Shown here: positions 26,434 to 34,896 of the stretch, piece by piece | How the letters are laid out: the number at the start of each line of letters is the position of its first letter | Numbering within the stretch: the first letter of the stretch is position 1 | Origin: Myxococcaceae bacterium | GTDB taxonomy: Bacteria > Myxococcota > Myxococcia > Myxococcales > Myxococcaceae | Direction: 5' to 3' | DNA: 44,114 nt | Assembly (NCBI GenBank): GCA_019686135.1 | Contig: JADGHL010000033.1 | Location: forward strand, 1 to 44,114 | Program-made: the position numbers and the translations under genes | Notes under the pieces: generated by a model | What the model saw: the letters and a program-made list of their open reading frames with translations, nothing else | Databases searched by the model: none | What the model was told of the DNA's origin: nothing

Positions 26434-27906
26434 CTACGGCTTACGGAAGGTGAGCGCGTGGGTCTGCGCGTTGCGGCGCACGAAGAGACGGATCCATTCC
26501 CCGGAGGGCACCTCGGAGAGCGCGCGGATCAGATCGTCCCGCGAGCCGATCTCCGTCTTGTTCAGCTTCACCACCACATCGCCCGTGTTCAGCCCCGCGG
26601 TGTCGAGCACGCTGTTCGCCTCCACCGACGCGATCAACGCCCCGAAGTTGCCTGCCAGCCCGGCCCGCTTCGCCGACTCGTCGGTGACGTCCGCCACGCT
26701 GGCGCCCAGATCCAGCGGCGTCGCCTCCACCTCCGGTTCCGCCGGGGCGGACGCATCCGGCTCCGACGACGCGCCGGCATCGCCGCTGCCGCCGAGCGCG
26801 GGCTCGATCGCCAGGTCGGTCGGATCCCCGGCCTCCGGCTGTTCGGCCAGCGTCATCGACACGATGACCGGGTGCCCGTTGCGCTCCACCCGGAGCTTCA
26901 CCTTCTTGCCGGCGCCCTTGTTGGAAACGCGCCAGCGTAACGAGTGCGCGCGCAGGGTGCGGACGTTGTCCACGCTCGTAATCACGTCGCCCACCCGCAG
27001 CCCCGCCTTCGCCGCCGGGCTGTTCTCCACGACCTCGGAGACCAGCACGCCGTGAAGCGTGCGTGCACCGAACTGGGCGGCGCTCTCGGGCGTCAGATCC
27101 TGGATCGACATTCCCGCCCAGCCGCGGTGCACCCGGCCGTCGCGGATGAGATGCGGGATCACCGACTTGGCCACGTCGATCGGGATGGCGAAGCCGATCC
27201 CTTGGCCGCTCACGTTCACCGCGTTGGCGATCGCCACCACGTTGCCGTGGATGTCCAGCATCGGCCCGCCGGAGTTCCCCGGGTTGATGGCCGCGTCGGT
27301 CTGGATGTAGTCGAAGAACCCGTCCAGCCCGGCCGGCGTCACGTCCGTTCGGCCCTTGAACGACACCACGCCGACGGACACCGAGTGCCCGAGCCCGAAC
27401 GGGTTGCCGATCACCACCACCCAGTCGGCGATGTCCACGTCGCTGCCCTTGCCTAAAGGCAGCACCGGCAGCTTCCGCTTCGCGTCGATCTTGAGGAGCG
27501 CGAAGTCCGTCGGCTTGTCCTGGCCGATGACTTTGGCCTCGTACTCCTCGGTGAAGCCGTCGCGCCCGTAGACGGAGACCTTGATGTCCTTCGCGCCGTC
27601 GATGACGTGCGCGGAGGTCAGGATGTAACCGTCGGGGTGGATGATGAACCCGGAGCCGAGCCCGGTCTGTTCGTCTCCCGATTTGCCGTCGGCCTGCGTG
27701 GTGGTGATGGACACCACCGCGGCCATCGCGTTCTTCGCCACCGCCGACAGGACGTTGCGTTCCCGGTGGACCTTCTGGTGCTTCGCCTCGGTCCAATACC
27801 GGCTCGTGGGCGTCGTCCTGTGTGCCACCTTCCGCTGCCGCGCCTCCGCCCCGGCCGGAGCCAGAAGGAGCGCGGCTCCCACTACCGCCGCCCACGCCCT
27901 CACCAT
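26434..27906 (-). CDS. HtrA/DegP-family serine protease with two PDZ domains
   Basis: This 490-residue periplasmic protease has a signal peptide (about 1-22) and a trypsin-like domain with the full triad: His100 in TSAHVID, Asp134 in TDFALL, Ser212 in GNSGGP. PDZ1 follows at about 265-360. A Pro/Ala/Glu linker (about 365-395) leads to a second PDZ domain (about 400-480). HtrA proteases degrade or chaperone misfolded envelope proteins. The ATG follows GGAGG by 7 nt. The genes just downstream on this strand (in genomic order the zinc-motif gene) are not obviously related. Confidence 0.95.
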   Translation of the reverse strand: MVRAWAAVVGAALLLAPAGAEARQRKVAHRTTPTSRYWTEAKHQKVHRERNVLSAVAKNAMAAVVSITTTQADGKSGDEQTGLGSGFIIHPDGYILTSAHVIDGAKDIKVSVYGRDGFTEEYEAKVIGQDKPTDFALLKIDAKRKLPVLPLGKGSDVDIADWVVVIGNPFGLGHSVSVGVVSFKGRTDVTPAGLDGFFDYIQTDAAINPGNSGGPMLDIHGNVVAIANAVNVSGQGIGFAIPIDVAKSVIPHLIRDGRVHRGWAGMSIQDLTPESAAQFGARTLHGVLVSEVVENSPAAKAGLRVGDVITSVDNVRTLRAHSLRWRVSNKGAGKKVKLRVERNGHPVIVSMTLAEQPEAGDPTDLAIEPALGGSGDAGASSEPDASAPAEPEVEATPLDLGASVADVTDESAKRAGLAGNFGALIASVEANSVLDTAGLNTGDVVVKLNKTEIGSRDDLIRALSEVPSGEWIRLFVRRNAQTHALTFRKP

Positions 27907-27969
27907 CCGTCGCCTCCACGAACGGAGGGAAGCTAGGAACGCGAACGGACCGGCGGCACCCGCTCTGTG

Positions 27970-28239
27970 TCAACGCTGCGTCGGGCTCTTGGCAATGATG
28001 CGGTCGATCGCCGCGCGTTCGTCGTCCGAATAACGGTCCCGCGGTCTTTCGGCGACCTTGTCGATCGCCTCGCCCAGACCGTCCTTGAGCTGGTCCAGCT
28101 TCGAAGGGTTGACCTTGTGCTTCCAGAACCGCTCCAGGTGTTCGAGCGGGGTGCGGCCGTCGATCTGGCCTTTCGCGAGGAAAATCCCCAGGCCGATCGC
28201 ACACGCCGTCCACGCGAGGAACTTGAGCAGCTTGAACAT
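27970..28239 (-). CDS. Small single-span membrane protein
   Basis: The 89-residue protein starts MFKLLKFLAWTACAIGLGIFL, one N-terminal membrane helix, and continues with a charged Lys/Asp/Glu-rich segment that is probably helical (DQLKDGLGEAIDKVAE). I recognise no family. The start is set by GGAGG 6 nt upstream. It precedes htrA on the same strand with about 60 nt between, so the two could be co-transcribed. Confidence 0.7.
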   Translation of the reverse strand: MFKLLKFLAWTACAIGLGIFLAKGQIDGRTPLEHLERFWKHKVNPSKLDQLKDGLGEAIDKVAERPRDRYSDDERAAIDRIIAKSPTQR

Positions 28240-28334
28240 GTGAGCCTCCGCCGGTGTCGTACATCTGCCGACACAGCGCCGCCACTTTTCGGCCACGGCG
28301 CCGGATGGCTCCGGGCGCTAAAAGGTGCGGAAGG

Positions 28335-29405
28335 ATGCAACCGGAGGAGATCCTCGACGCCGCGCGCGCGCGGGCCCGGGGCCTGGAGTTTCCGAGGCCG
28401 CCCGAGGACCCGGTGCTGGAACGGGTCCGTGCCGAGAGCGCCGCGTGGTTCGACCAGCTCCCGGAGCCGCCGCTGTACCGCCGGATGGACGACCCCGCGC
28501 GCAAGCGCGCCGAGGAGCTGATTCCGCTCGGGCAGGAGCTGCTCTCCCGGTGCCTGGCGATGGCGCGCCACGAGGCGGTGAAGGAGAGCCTTACGCCGTT
28601 GATCGCCGCGCTCGAAGCGCACCTCGCCACGCTTTGCCACACCGCCGAGGGCCGGCTGGAGAAGGCGGAGCGGAGCTGGCACACCGCGCTGATGGCCGAG
28701 CGCGCGGTGGGCCGGCAGAACCGGCTCTACGTGCGGTCCGACGAGACGCCGCGCCCCGTCTACGACCGCCTCACCGGCGCCTCGCGATACGACCCGGGCG
28801 CCGAACCGTCGATGACGGTCAAGCTGGTCTGCCCGCTGCGCAACTGCGCCGCCCAGGAGCGCTACCGCTTCTCGCCGCGCTACTCCACGCACCGGTTCAC
28901 GTGCCCGAAGTGCCGGCGCAGCTTCATCGGCTACTTCGGCGAGGTCCGCGCGGTGGAGCTCGTCCGCCGGCCGGGGCTGGTGCACTACCTGTTCAAGGTG
29001 GCCGAGCTCGGCGGGGCGCTGTCGCAGGTGGAGTTCGACGAGACGAGCGGCGCCGAGTTCGGGGTCGCCCGCCGCGATCTGCTCGCGTTCCTCTACGACC
29101 AGGACCGCGACCTCAAGGCGGTGCTCAACCTCTCCTCGTCGCGGCTGTTGTGGGTGCACAAGGGCGGCGGCTGCTTCATCGTCACCGCGGCCTACGGCGA
29201 GGGCGCCCGCGAGCTGGCGGCGTTCCGCGCGTTCCGGGACGAGCGGCTGATGCGAACGCGCTCGGGCCGGGTGGCGGTGCGGGCGTACTATCGGTTCGGG
29301 CCGGTGGCGGCGAAGTGGGTGCGCCGTGACGCGCGCGTGCGCAGATTGGTCCGCGCAGGCCTGGACGTGACGCACGATTGGCTGGTTCGGAACGGATATC
29401 GATGA
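28335..29405 (+). CDS. Zinc-ribbon and CFI-box protein of unknown function
   Basis: This 356-residue protein has a helical N-terminal half. A zinc-ribbon-like pattern follows (Cys166-x4-Cys171 and Cys190-x2-Cys193, in CPLRNC and CPKC). The C-terminal region starts GGGCFIVTAAYGEG at residue 278 and continues with FRAFRDERLMRTRSGR and a YYRFGP segment. This matches the CFI-box C-terminal domain, found in proteins of unknown function. There is no signal peptide. The stop overlaps the ATG of the thioredoxin gene (ATGA), so the two are translationally coupled. It is divergent from the small membrane protein. Confidence 0.78.
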   Translation: MQPEEILDAARARARGLEFPRPPEDPVLERVRAESAAWFDQLPEPPLYRRMDDPARKRAEELIPLGQELLSRCLAMARHEAVKESLTPLIAALEAHLATLCHTAEGRLEKAERSWHTALMAERAVGRQNRLYVRSDETPRPVYDRLTGASRYDPGAEPSMTVKLVCPLRNCAAQERYRFSPRYSTHRFTCPKCRRSFIGYFGEVRAVELVRRPGLVHYLFKVAELGGALSQVEFDETSGAEFGVARRDLLAFLYDQDRDLKAVLNLSSSRLLWVHKGGGCFIVTAAYGEGARELAAFRAFRDERLMRTRSGRVAVRAYYRFGPVAAKWVRRDARVRRLVRAGLDVTHDWLVRNGYR

Positions 29406-29980
29406 ACTCGGAGCAGGATCCTTTGCGGCCGCCGCCGGACGGAATGGCGTCGAAGGTGATCATCGCCCTCGCGGTGATCCTCGGCGGGGCCGCGGTGATC
29501 GCGCTGGCGGTGATGGAAGCGCGCTCGCAGCACGTGGCAGTGAACGGGGCGATCTCCCGGAACTTCGTGCTCGACAAGTTCGGCGGCGGGACGATCTCCC
29601 TCGCCGAGGCGCGGGCGAAGGGCAAGGTGGTGATGGTCGACTTCTGGGCGACCTGGTGCGGTCCGTGCGTGGAGGAGCTCCCTTCGCTGGTGAAGCTGGC
29701 GAAGGAGTACGAATCGAAGGGCGTGGTCTTCGTGGCCGCGAACCACGACGGCGATCCGGACGCGAAGGTCGCCGTGGCGCTCTTCCTCGAGAAGATGCCG
29801 GATCTGGCGCGCTACACCGGCTTCGCCGACGACGAGATGGCGCGCGCGTTCGACGTGCAGGCGCTCCCGTCGCTCTACTTCCTCGGCCAGGACGGCACCG
29901 TCCTCGAGGCGCACCGCGGCGCGCTCAGCGAACGCCAGCTGCGCTCGCGGATCGAAGACGTCCTCTCCCGCGCGCCGTAG
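29402..29980 (+). CDS. TlpA-type membrane-anchored thiol:disulfide oxidoreductase
   Basis: The 192-residue protein has an N-terminal membrane anchor (about 18-38) and a thioredoxin/TlpA domain. The active site is WCGPC (85-89), preceded by VVMVDFWATW, and the cis-proline region is QALPSLYFL. Such proteins act outside the inner membrane as reductants, for example in cytochrome c maturation. No cytochrome maturation gene is next to it. It is coupled to the CFI-box gene and convergent with the OmpA-like gene, 12 nt away. Confidence 0.92.
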   Translation: MNSEQDPLRPPPDGMASKVIIALAVILGGAAVIALAVMEARSQHVAVNGAISRNFVLDKFGGGTISLAEARAKGKVVMVDFWATWCGPCVEELPSLVKLAKEYESKGVVFVAANHDGDPDAKVAVALFLEKMPDLARYTGFADDEMARAFDVQALPSLYFLGQDGTVLEAHRGALSERQLRSRIEDVLSRAP

Positions 29981-29992
29981 GCAGGTCCGTCC

Positions 29993-31684
29993 CTACTTCT
30001 CCGGAGCAGGGACCAGCACCGGGCTCTTCTGTTTGCCCGGCTCCTGAAGGATGTCCGCGTGGTTCTTCAGGGTGAACTCGACCCGGCGGTTCTTCGCGCG
30101 CCCCAGCGGCGTGTCGTTGGGGGCGATCGGACTGTCCTCGCCGTAGCCCTTCGCGCGCAGCCGCTTGCGGTCGATGCCCTTGCGCACCAGGTACTCGAGC
30201 ACCGCCCGCGCCCGTCGCGTGGAGAGATCGCGGTTGTAGGCGGCGCCGCCGCGGTTGTCGGTGTGCCCTTCGATCGTCACCGGGCCGACCTCGGGGTGTT
30301 CCTTCAACACGCGGGCGACCTCGTCGAGGATGGCGAACGACTGCGGCCGGATCCGCGCCTGGCCGGTCTCGAAGAGGACGTTCGCCTTGAGCCGCAGGCG
30401 TTCGGGCTCCAGCTCCACGAAGGGAGGCCCGGTGAAGGGGCAGCCCTCGTTCTCCGCAGGTCCGGCCTGGTCGGGACACCGGTCGATGTTGTCCGGGACC
30501 TCGTCGCCGTCGCGGTCCGGGCAGCCGTCCAGCTCGCGGGCGCCCGGGAGATCCGGGCAGGCGTCCTCCACGTCCAGCACACCGTCCCGGTCGTTGTCCG
30601 GATCCGGGCAGCCGTCGTCGTCCTCGAAGCCGTCGTTGTCCTCGGGAACGTCCGGGCAGCCGTCCACGTCGTCCGCCACGCCGTCCCCGTCCCGATCGCG
30701 GAACTCGAAGTCGTAGCGCAGGCCCGCCATCACCCGGAAGTCGGGGTGGCCGTAGCCGCTCTGCACACCGATGCCGCGGCCCACGCTCAGCTCCACGCCC
30801 CAGCGACCGAAGAAGCGGGCGCGCGCGCCCAACAGAAGCTCCAGCGGCGTCTTCAGCGAGTCGGACTGTTCGAAGGTGAAGGGTGCGCCGGTGGGGGTGG
30901 CCAGGTGCACCTCGCCGATCGCGTCGACGTGGGTGAGCCTGCCCGCGGCCAGATCCGGGAGGTGGTAGATGGCCCCGGCGCCGAAGGTGAACTCGTTGCC
31001 GACGTAGAGGTTGAGGAACTGGCCCGGCTTGCGGAAGCGGTAGCCGGCGTTGGCGATCACCCTTACCGGCCCGAAGGTCCGCTCGGCCGCCAACCGCGGT
31101 GCCACCGTCCAGCCGCGATCGCCGGTGAAGCTCAGCCCGTCGCCGATCGGGATCCGGACCTCGGGGATCACCGCCAGGCCGAACAGGAAGCTGTCCGGAT
31201 CGAGCACCAGCACGCGCGGCACCACGCGTACATCCGCGAGGCCACAGCCCCGCGCCAAAAAGTCGCCGCAGGGCTGGACCAGCGAGAACACCCCGGGTTG
31301 CGGGAAGCCCTGCCGTTCGAGCAGCCCGAAGTTGGAGGACTGATAGACGACGAGCGGGAGATCGACGCCGACATCGAACCGTTGGTGGACCTGGTAGCCG
31401 GCGATGAGGTGGGCGTCTGCGCGGAAGGGGATGAGGTTCCCCAAAGGCGTGTCGCCCTCGCGCAGCGCGAGATCGTCGACCGACAGATCGAAGAGCAGCG
31501 CCGCGCGCACGCTCTTGCGCGTCCAACCGTTCGCGCCATCCAGCGCGATGCCGCTGTCGATGAGCGGGGTGGGCTTGAGGGGGACCGCGTCGAAGCCGCG
31601 GGCGAACGGATTGTCCTGCGCGATCGCGACCGACGCGGCGAGCATCACCCACAACGCGGCGGCCACATTGGCCGAGCGGCTCAC
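29993..31684 (-). CDS. OmpA-family outer membrane protein with thrombospondin type 3 repeats
   Basis: The 563-residue protein has a signal peptide ending near SVAIAQ and a ~300-residue beta-rich region expected to form an outer-membrane barrel. A TSP3-like segment rich in D-x-D-x-DG motifs (about 330-420, e.g. DRDGDGVADD) should bind calcium. A C-terminal OmpA peptidoglycan-binding domain follows (about 430-540, with TIEGHTDNRG and NRRVEF). It likely ties the outer membrane to peptidoglycan. I chose the GTG at 31684 because AGGGGG lies 6 nt upstream and the signal peptide starts there; an ATG at 31711 is possible. It follows the M16 pair by about 73 nt on the same strand. Confidence 0.93.
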   Translation of the reverse strand: MSRSANVAAALWVMLAASVAIAQDNPFARGFDAVPLKPTPLIDSGIALDGANGWTRKSVRAALLFDLSVDDLALREGDTPLGNLIPFRADAHLIAGYQVHQRFDVGVDLPLVVYQSSNFGLLERQGFPQPGVFSLVQPCGDFLARGCGLADVRVVPRVLVLDPDSFLFGLAVIPEVRIPIGDGLSFTGDRGWTVAPRLAAERTFGPVRVIANAGYRFRKPGQFLNLYVGNEFTFGAGAIYHLPDLAAGRLTHVDAIGEVHLATPTGAPFTFEQSDSLKTPLELLLGARARFFGRWGVELSVGRGIGVQSGYGHPDFRVMAGLRYDFEFRDRDGDGVADDVDGCPDVPEDNDGFEDDDGCPDPDNDRDGVLDVEDACPDLPGARELDGCPDRDGDEVPDNIDRCPDQAGPAENEGCPFTGPPFVELEPERLRLKANVLFETGQARIRPQSFAILDEVARVLKEHPEVGPVTIEGHTDNRGGAAYNRDLSTRRARAVLEYLVRKGIDRKRLRAKGYGEDSPIAPNDTPLGRAKNRRVEFTLKNHADILQEPGKQKSPVLVPAPEK

Positions 31685-31716
31685 GTGCGTCCCCCTGCAA
31701 TGAAAGGCCACCCGGG

Positions 31717-31722
31717 CTTATA
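31717..31722 (-). promoter_or_regulatory. Possible -10 element for the OmpA-like gene
   Basis: On the minus strand TATAAG, the same -10 as the rpsO promoter, lies about 33 nt before the GTG at 31684. The corresponding -35 position (31740-31745) reads TTCGGC and is poor. Confidence 0.35.
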
Positions 31723-31757
31723 AACCGCATGGGTGGTCTGCCGAAGAAAACGGCCGC

Positions 31758-33380
31758 TCAGCGCTCCATGAACTGCGCCACGTCGCGCTGTTCGATCTTC
31801 TGCGGATCGAGCGGCACGCGGGTGGCGGCGATCCGCTTGTCCTCCTCGAGCACCGCGGGCGGCTTGGGCGTGGGGTAGCTCAGCGGCTGGGCGGGCTGCT
31901 CCACGAGGAGCTTCTTCAGCGCCGCCGCGTCGGGCGCCACGAACACGTAGTTCAGCCGCTCCGGGGAGAGGTGCCGCTTCACCGCCGCGTTGACGTCCGC
32001 CACGGTCATCTTCTGCAGCGCGGCGCGGTACTGGTCGAGGAAGTTGGGCGTGTCGTAGACGATGGAGTCGATGGCGTAGCCCAGCCGGCGCGCGTCGGAC
32101 TGCTCCCACAGGCGGGTGTAGCCCATCAGGAAGCCGCGGGTGAGCTCGAACTTGTGCTCGGGGATGCCCTCCTTCACCAGCCGGTCGAGGAAGTAGACCG
32201 CGCCGCGCGTGGCGAACAGCGCGTTCGGCGACTCCACCGGGCGGAGCCAGATGGAGAAGTCCTGCTGCGAACGGCCGATGTTGGTGAGCGCGAAGGTGCC
32301 CCAGCCCTCCTGGATGAAATGTTCGGCGTACGCGTAGTCGCCGTAGTTGAGCCCGCGCTTCTCACGCAGCTCGTTGAAGAGCACGCCGTTGAACTGGCGG
32401 TGCTCGCCCAGGTACGAGAGCGCCAGCGCGATGGGGAAGTAGTCCGGATCGCCGCGGCGCAGGTCCCACGTGTAGCCCATGGAGATCGCCGTGGAGAGCA
32501 CGGGTTTCTCCAGGATCCACGTGTAGCCCCTACGCAGGGGGATCTTCGGGAAGCTCACCGCGGGCACGCCCTTCGGAGGGAGCGCGGCCAGCCGTTCCGT
32601 CACCTTCGCCTTGAGCGCGTCATCCACCGCGCCGGCGAGCCCGATGATCAGCCGGTCCTGCGTGAACACGTTCTTCCAGTGCGCCTTGATGTCCTCCAGC
32701 GTCAGCGAGGAGAGCCCCTGCACGGTCCCGCCCGTGTAGTGCGCGTACGGCGTGCCCTCGTAGATGAGCGCGTCCAGGGCCACCTTGCCGAACGTCTCGT
32801 CGTCCTGGCCGCGGAGTTCGTTGCGGACCTGGTTCACCGCGTCCGTGCGCAGCCGTTCGAACTCCTTCGGGTCGAAGCGCGGGTGCAGCAGCACGTCGGT
32901 GAAGATGTCGAAGAAGCGGTCGAGGTTGTCCTTGTGCACCCGGCCGGTGAAGGCGGTGAACTCCTTGTCGGTGGTCACCGAGAGCTCGGCGGCCATCGGG
33001 AAGAGCGCCTCCAACAGCTCGGAGGAGGAGAGCGCCTCAGTCCCGCCTTCGGCCATCACCTTCGCGGTGAGCGCGGTGATGCCCTCCTTGCCCTTCGGGT
33101 CGTCCACCGAGCCGGCCTTGAAGACCAGCCTGAAGGTGACGATCGGCTTTTGCGGATCCGCCAGCACCACCGTCTGCATCGGCTGGAACGGCTGGAGCGG
33201 ACGGACCATGAGCTCGGCCGGTTCGGGCGCAGACTTCGGCTGCGTGAGCGGCTCGGGCGGTGTGGTGGCCGGGGTAGGGGCAGTCTCATCCGCGGGCTTC
33301 TCCGCCCTTTGCGCGGTGGCGCAACCGGCCAGAGCGACGGCCGCGAGCGCCCCCAGCGTCATCGTGCGCAGCGCGTTCAT
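31758..33380 (-). CDS. M16 peptidase-like lipoprotein lacking the zinc motif
   Basis: The 540-residue protein opens with a lipoprotein signal (lipobox LAGC) and a Pro/Glu linker, then an M16 (pitrilysin/insulinase-like) fold: VFKAGSVDDP, the M16 helical segments, and the NELREKRGLNYGDYAY motif. Where active M16 enzymes have HxxEH, this one has KEGITALTAKV, so it cannot bind catalytic zinc. This matches the inactive partner of two-subunit M16 peptidases. It is translationally coupled to the active partner (ATGA overlap) and has a strong GGAGG ribosome site. Confidence 0.88.
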   Translation of the reverse strand: MNALRTMTLGALAAVALAGCATAQRAEKPADETAPTPATTPPEPLTQPKSAPEPAELMVRPLQPFQPMQTVVLADPQKPIVTFRLVFKAGSVDDPKGKEGITALTAKVMAEGGTEALSSSELLEALFPMAAELSVTTDKEFTAFTGRVHKDNLDRFFDIFTDVLLHPRFDPKEFERLRTDAVNQVRNELRGQDDETFGKVALDALIYEGTPYAHYTGGTVQGLSSLTLEDIKAHWKNVFTQDRLIIGLAGAVDDALKAKVTERLAALPPKGVPAVSFPKIPLRRGYTWILEKPVLSTAISMGYTWDLRRGDPDYFPIALALSYLGEHRQFNGVLFNELREKRGLNYGDYAYAEHFIQEGWGTFALTNIGRSQQDFSIWLRPVESPNALFATRGAVYFLDRLVKEGIPEHKFELTRGFLMGYTRLWEQSDARRLGYAIDSIVYDTPNFLDQYRAALQKMTVADVNAAVKRHLSPERLNYVFVAPDAAALKKLLVEQPAQPLSYPTPKPPAVLEEDKRIAATRVPLDPQKIEQRDVAQFMER

Positions 33381-34789
33381 TGCGCACCTCCTTCCTTCGC
33401 CGCATCCTCTTTGGCTGCGCCGTCCTTCTTCGCCGCCACCGGGACCAGCGAGATCTCGGTGCGGTTCCGGGCAATGAAGTACCGGCGCGCGAACTGGACC
33501 AGATCCTGCGGCTTCACCATGGCGATGTTCTGCAGATGTTTCTCCAGCGCCATCGGATCGCCGTACACGCCGATGAACTGCGCGAGCTGGCCGGCGACGT
33601 CGTCCGGCGACTCGAGGTTCATCAGGATCCCGTAGCGCGCGTTGGACTTGATCGCCTCCACGCGCTTTCCGTCCACCCGGTTGGAGACGAGATCGCGGAT
33701 TGCCTTGTTGATGCGGTCCAGCGCCGCCTCGCGATTCTTCTCGTCCTTGAGCGTGGCGTCGATGGTGAAGAGGTTCGGATCGCGGTGCGGGTAGTACCAA
33801 GAGGTGATCGACTCCAGAAGCTGCCGGTCGAGCACCAGCTCCTTGTGCAGCTCGCTGGTGGGGCCGACCAGGTACGCCGCCAGCACCTCCTGGATGGCCG
33901 CGTCACGCGTGTCGAGTCTCGCCGCCGGGGTGTGCCACGCCAGCATCAGCCGCGGCAGCGCTGGGCCCTCCCAGGGCAGCGTCGCCGCGCACAGCTCGCC
34001 CTGCGACGGTTCGGCGGGGATCTTCACGTCCGCCTTGTGGCCCTTCCAGTCGCCGTAGTTCTTCGCGATCCACCCCATCAGCTGCGCGTCGTCGAAGTCG
34101 CCGACGATCACCAGCACCACGTTGTCCGGCGTGTACCAGCGGCGGAAGAACTCCTTCGAGTACTCGTAGTACCCGGGCATCGCCTTGATGTCGTCGTAGA
34201 AGCCGAGCGTGGTGTGCTGGTACGTGTGCTTCGTGAAGGCCGTGGAGAGCAGCGTCTCCTCCAGCTTCAGCTCGGGACGCGCGGCGTTCTTGTGGTACTC
34301 GCCGAGCACCGCCTTGGCCTCCGTCTGGAAGGACGGCTCGGAGTAGCTGAGGTTCTTGAAGCGATCCGCCTCCACCTCCACCAGCTCCTTCAGCGCCGAG
34401 GACGGGCCGTAGGAGTGATAGGTGGTGAAGTCGTCGGTGGTGTACGCGTTGTCGTCGAAGCCGCCCTTCGCGAGGATCTTCTCGCGCGAGCCCTCCGGGT
34501 GCGCGGCGGTGCCCTTGAACATCATGTGCTCGAAGAAGTGGGCGAAGCCGGTGTGCTTCGGTTCCACCTCATTGCGCGAGCCCACGCGGGCCACCGAGTA
34601 GTAGGCCACCAGCCCCGGTGAGTGGAACGGGACCCGCACCACCGTCAGCCCGTTGGGGAGCGTGGAGACCTTGAGCTCGTAGGGAAAGATCCGCTCCGGC
34701 TTCTTCGCGGAGGACGGAGCGCTCCGGGCCATCGCCGAAGTGGCGACCACCAGCGACAGGAGCGCGACGCGCACGCCAGTTCTCGTCAA
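33377..34789 (-). CDS. M16 family zinc metallopeptidase (catalytic partner)
   Basis: The 470-residue protein has a signal peptide (about 1-21) and the inverted zinc motif HFFEH (His84, Glu87, His88). The third ligand is Glu164, 76 residues downstream, the expected spacing. The GTAAHPEG and AYTTDDFTTYH segments are typical of bacterial M16B enzymes. It should degrade peptides in the periplasm together with the lipoprotein partner encoded next. The start is TTG at 34789 with GGAGGAA about 6 nt upstream. It is divergent from the oxygenase gene. Confidence 0.93.
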   Translation of the reverse strand: MTRTGVRVALLSLVVATSAMARSAPSSAKKPERIFPYELKVSTLPNGLTVVRVPFHSPGLVAYYSVARVGSRNEVEPKHTGFAHFFEHMMFKGTAAHPEGSREKILAKGGFDDNAYTTDDFTTYHSYGPSSALKELVEVEADRFKNLSYSEPSFQTEAKAVLGEYHKNAARPELKLEETLLSTAFTKHTYQHTTLGFYDDIKAMPGYYEYSKEFFRRWYTPDNVVLVIVGDFDDAQLMGWIAKNYGDWKGHKADVKIPAEPSQGELCAATLPWEGPALPRLMLAWHTPAARLDTRDAAIQEVLAAYLVGPTSELHKELVLDRQLLESITSWYYPHRDPNLFTIDATLKDEKNREAALDRINKAIRDLVSNRVDGKRVEAIKSNARYGILMNLESPDDVAGQLAQFIGVYGDPMALEKHLQNIAMVKPQDLVQFARRYFIARNRTEISLVPVAAKKDGAAKEDAAKEGGAQ

Positions 34790-34896
34790 TGAAGTTCCTC
34801 CCGTGAATTCCCGAGGCGCCCGACCTTACGAATTGAGGGCGGCGGGCGTGAGTGAAAAATCCCGGGCGGGGCGAACGCTGCTATGGAGACGGGCCG

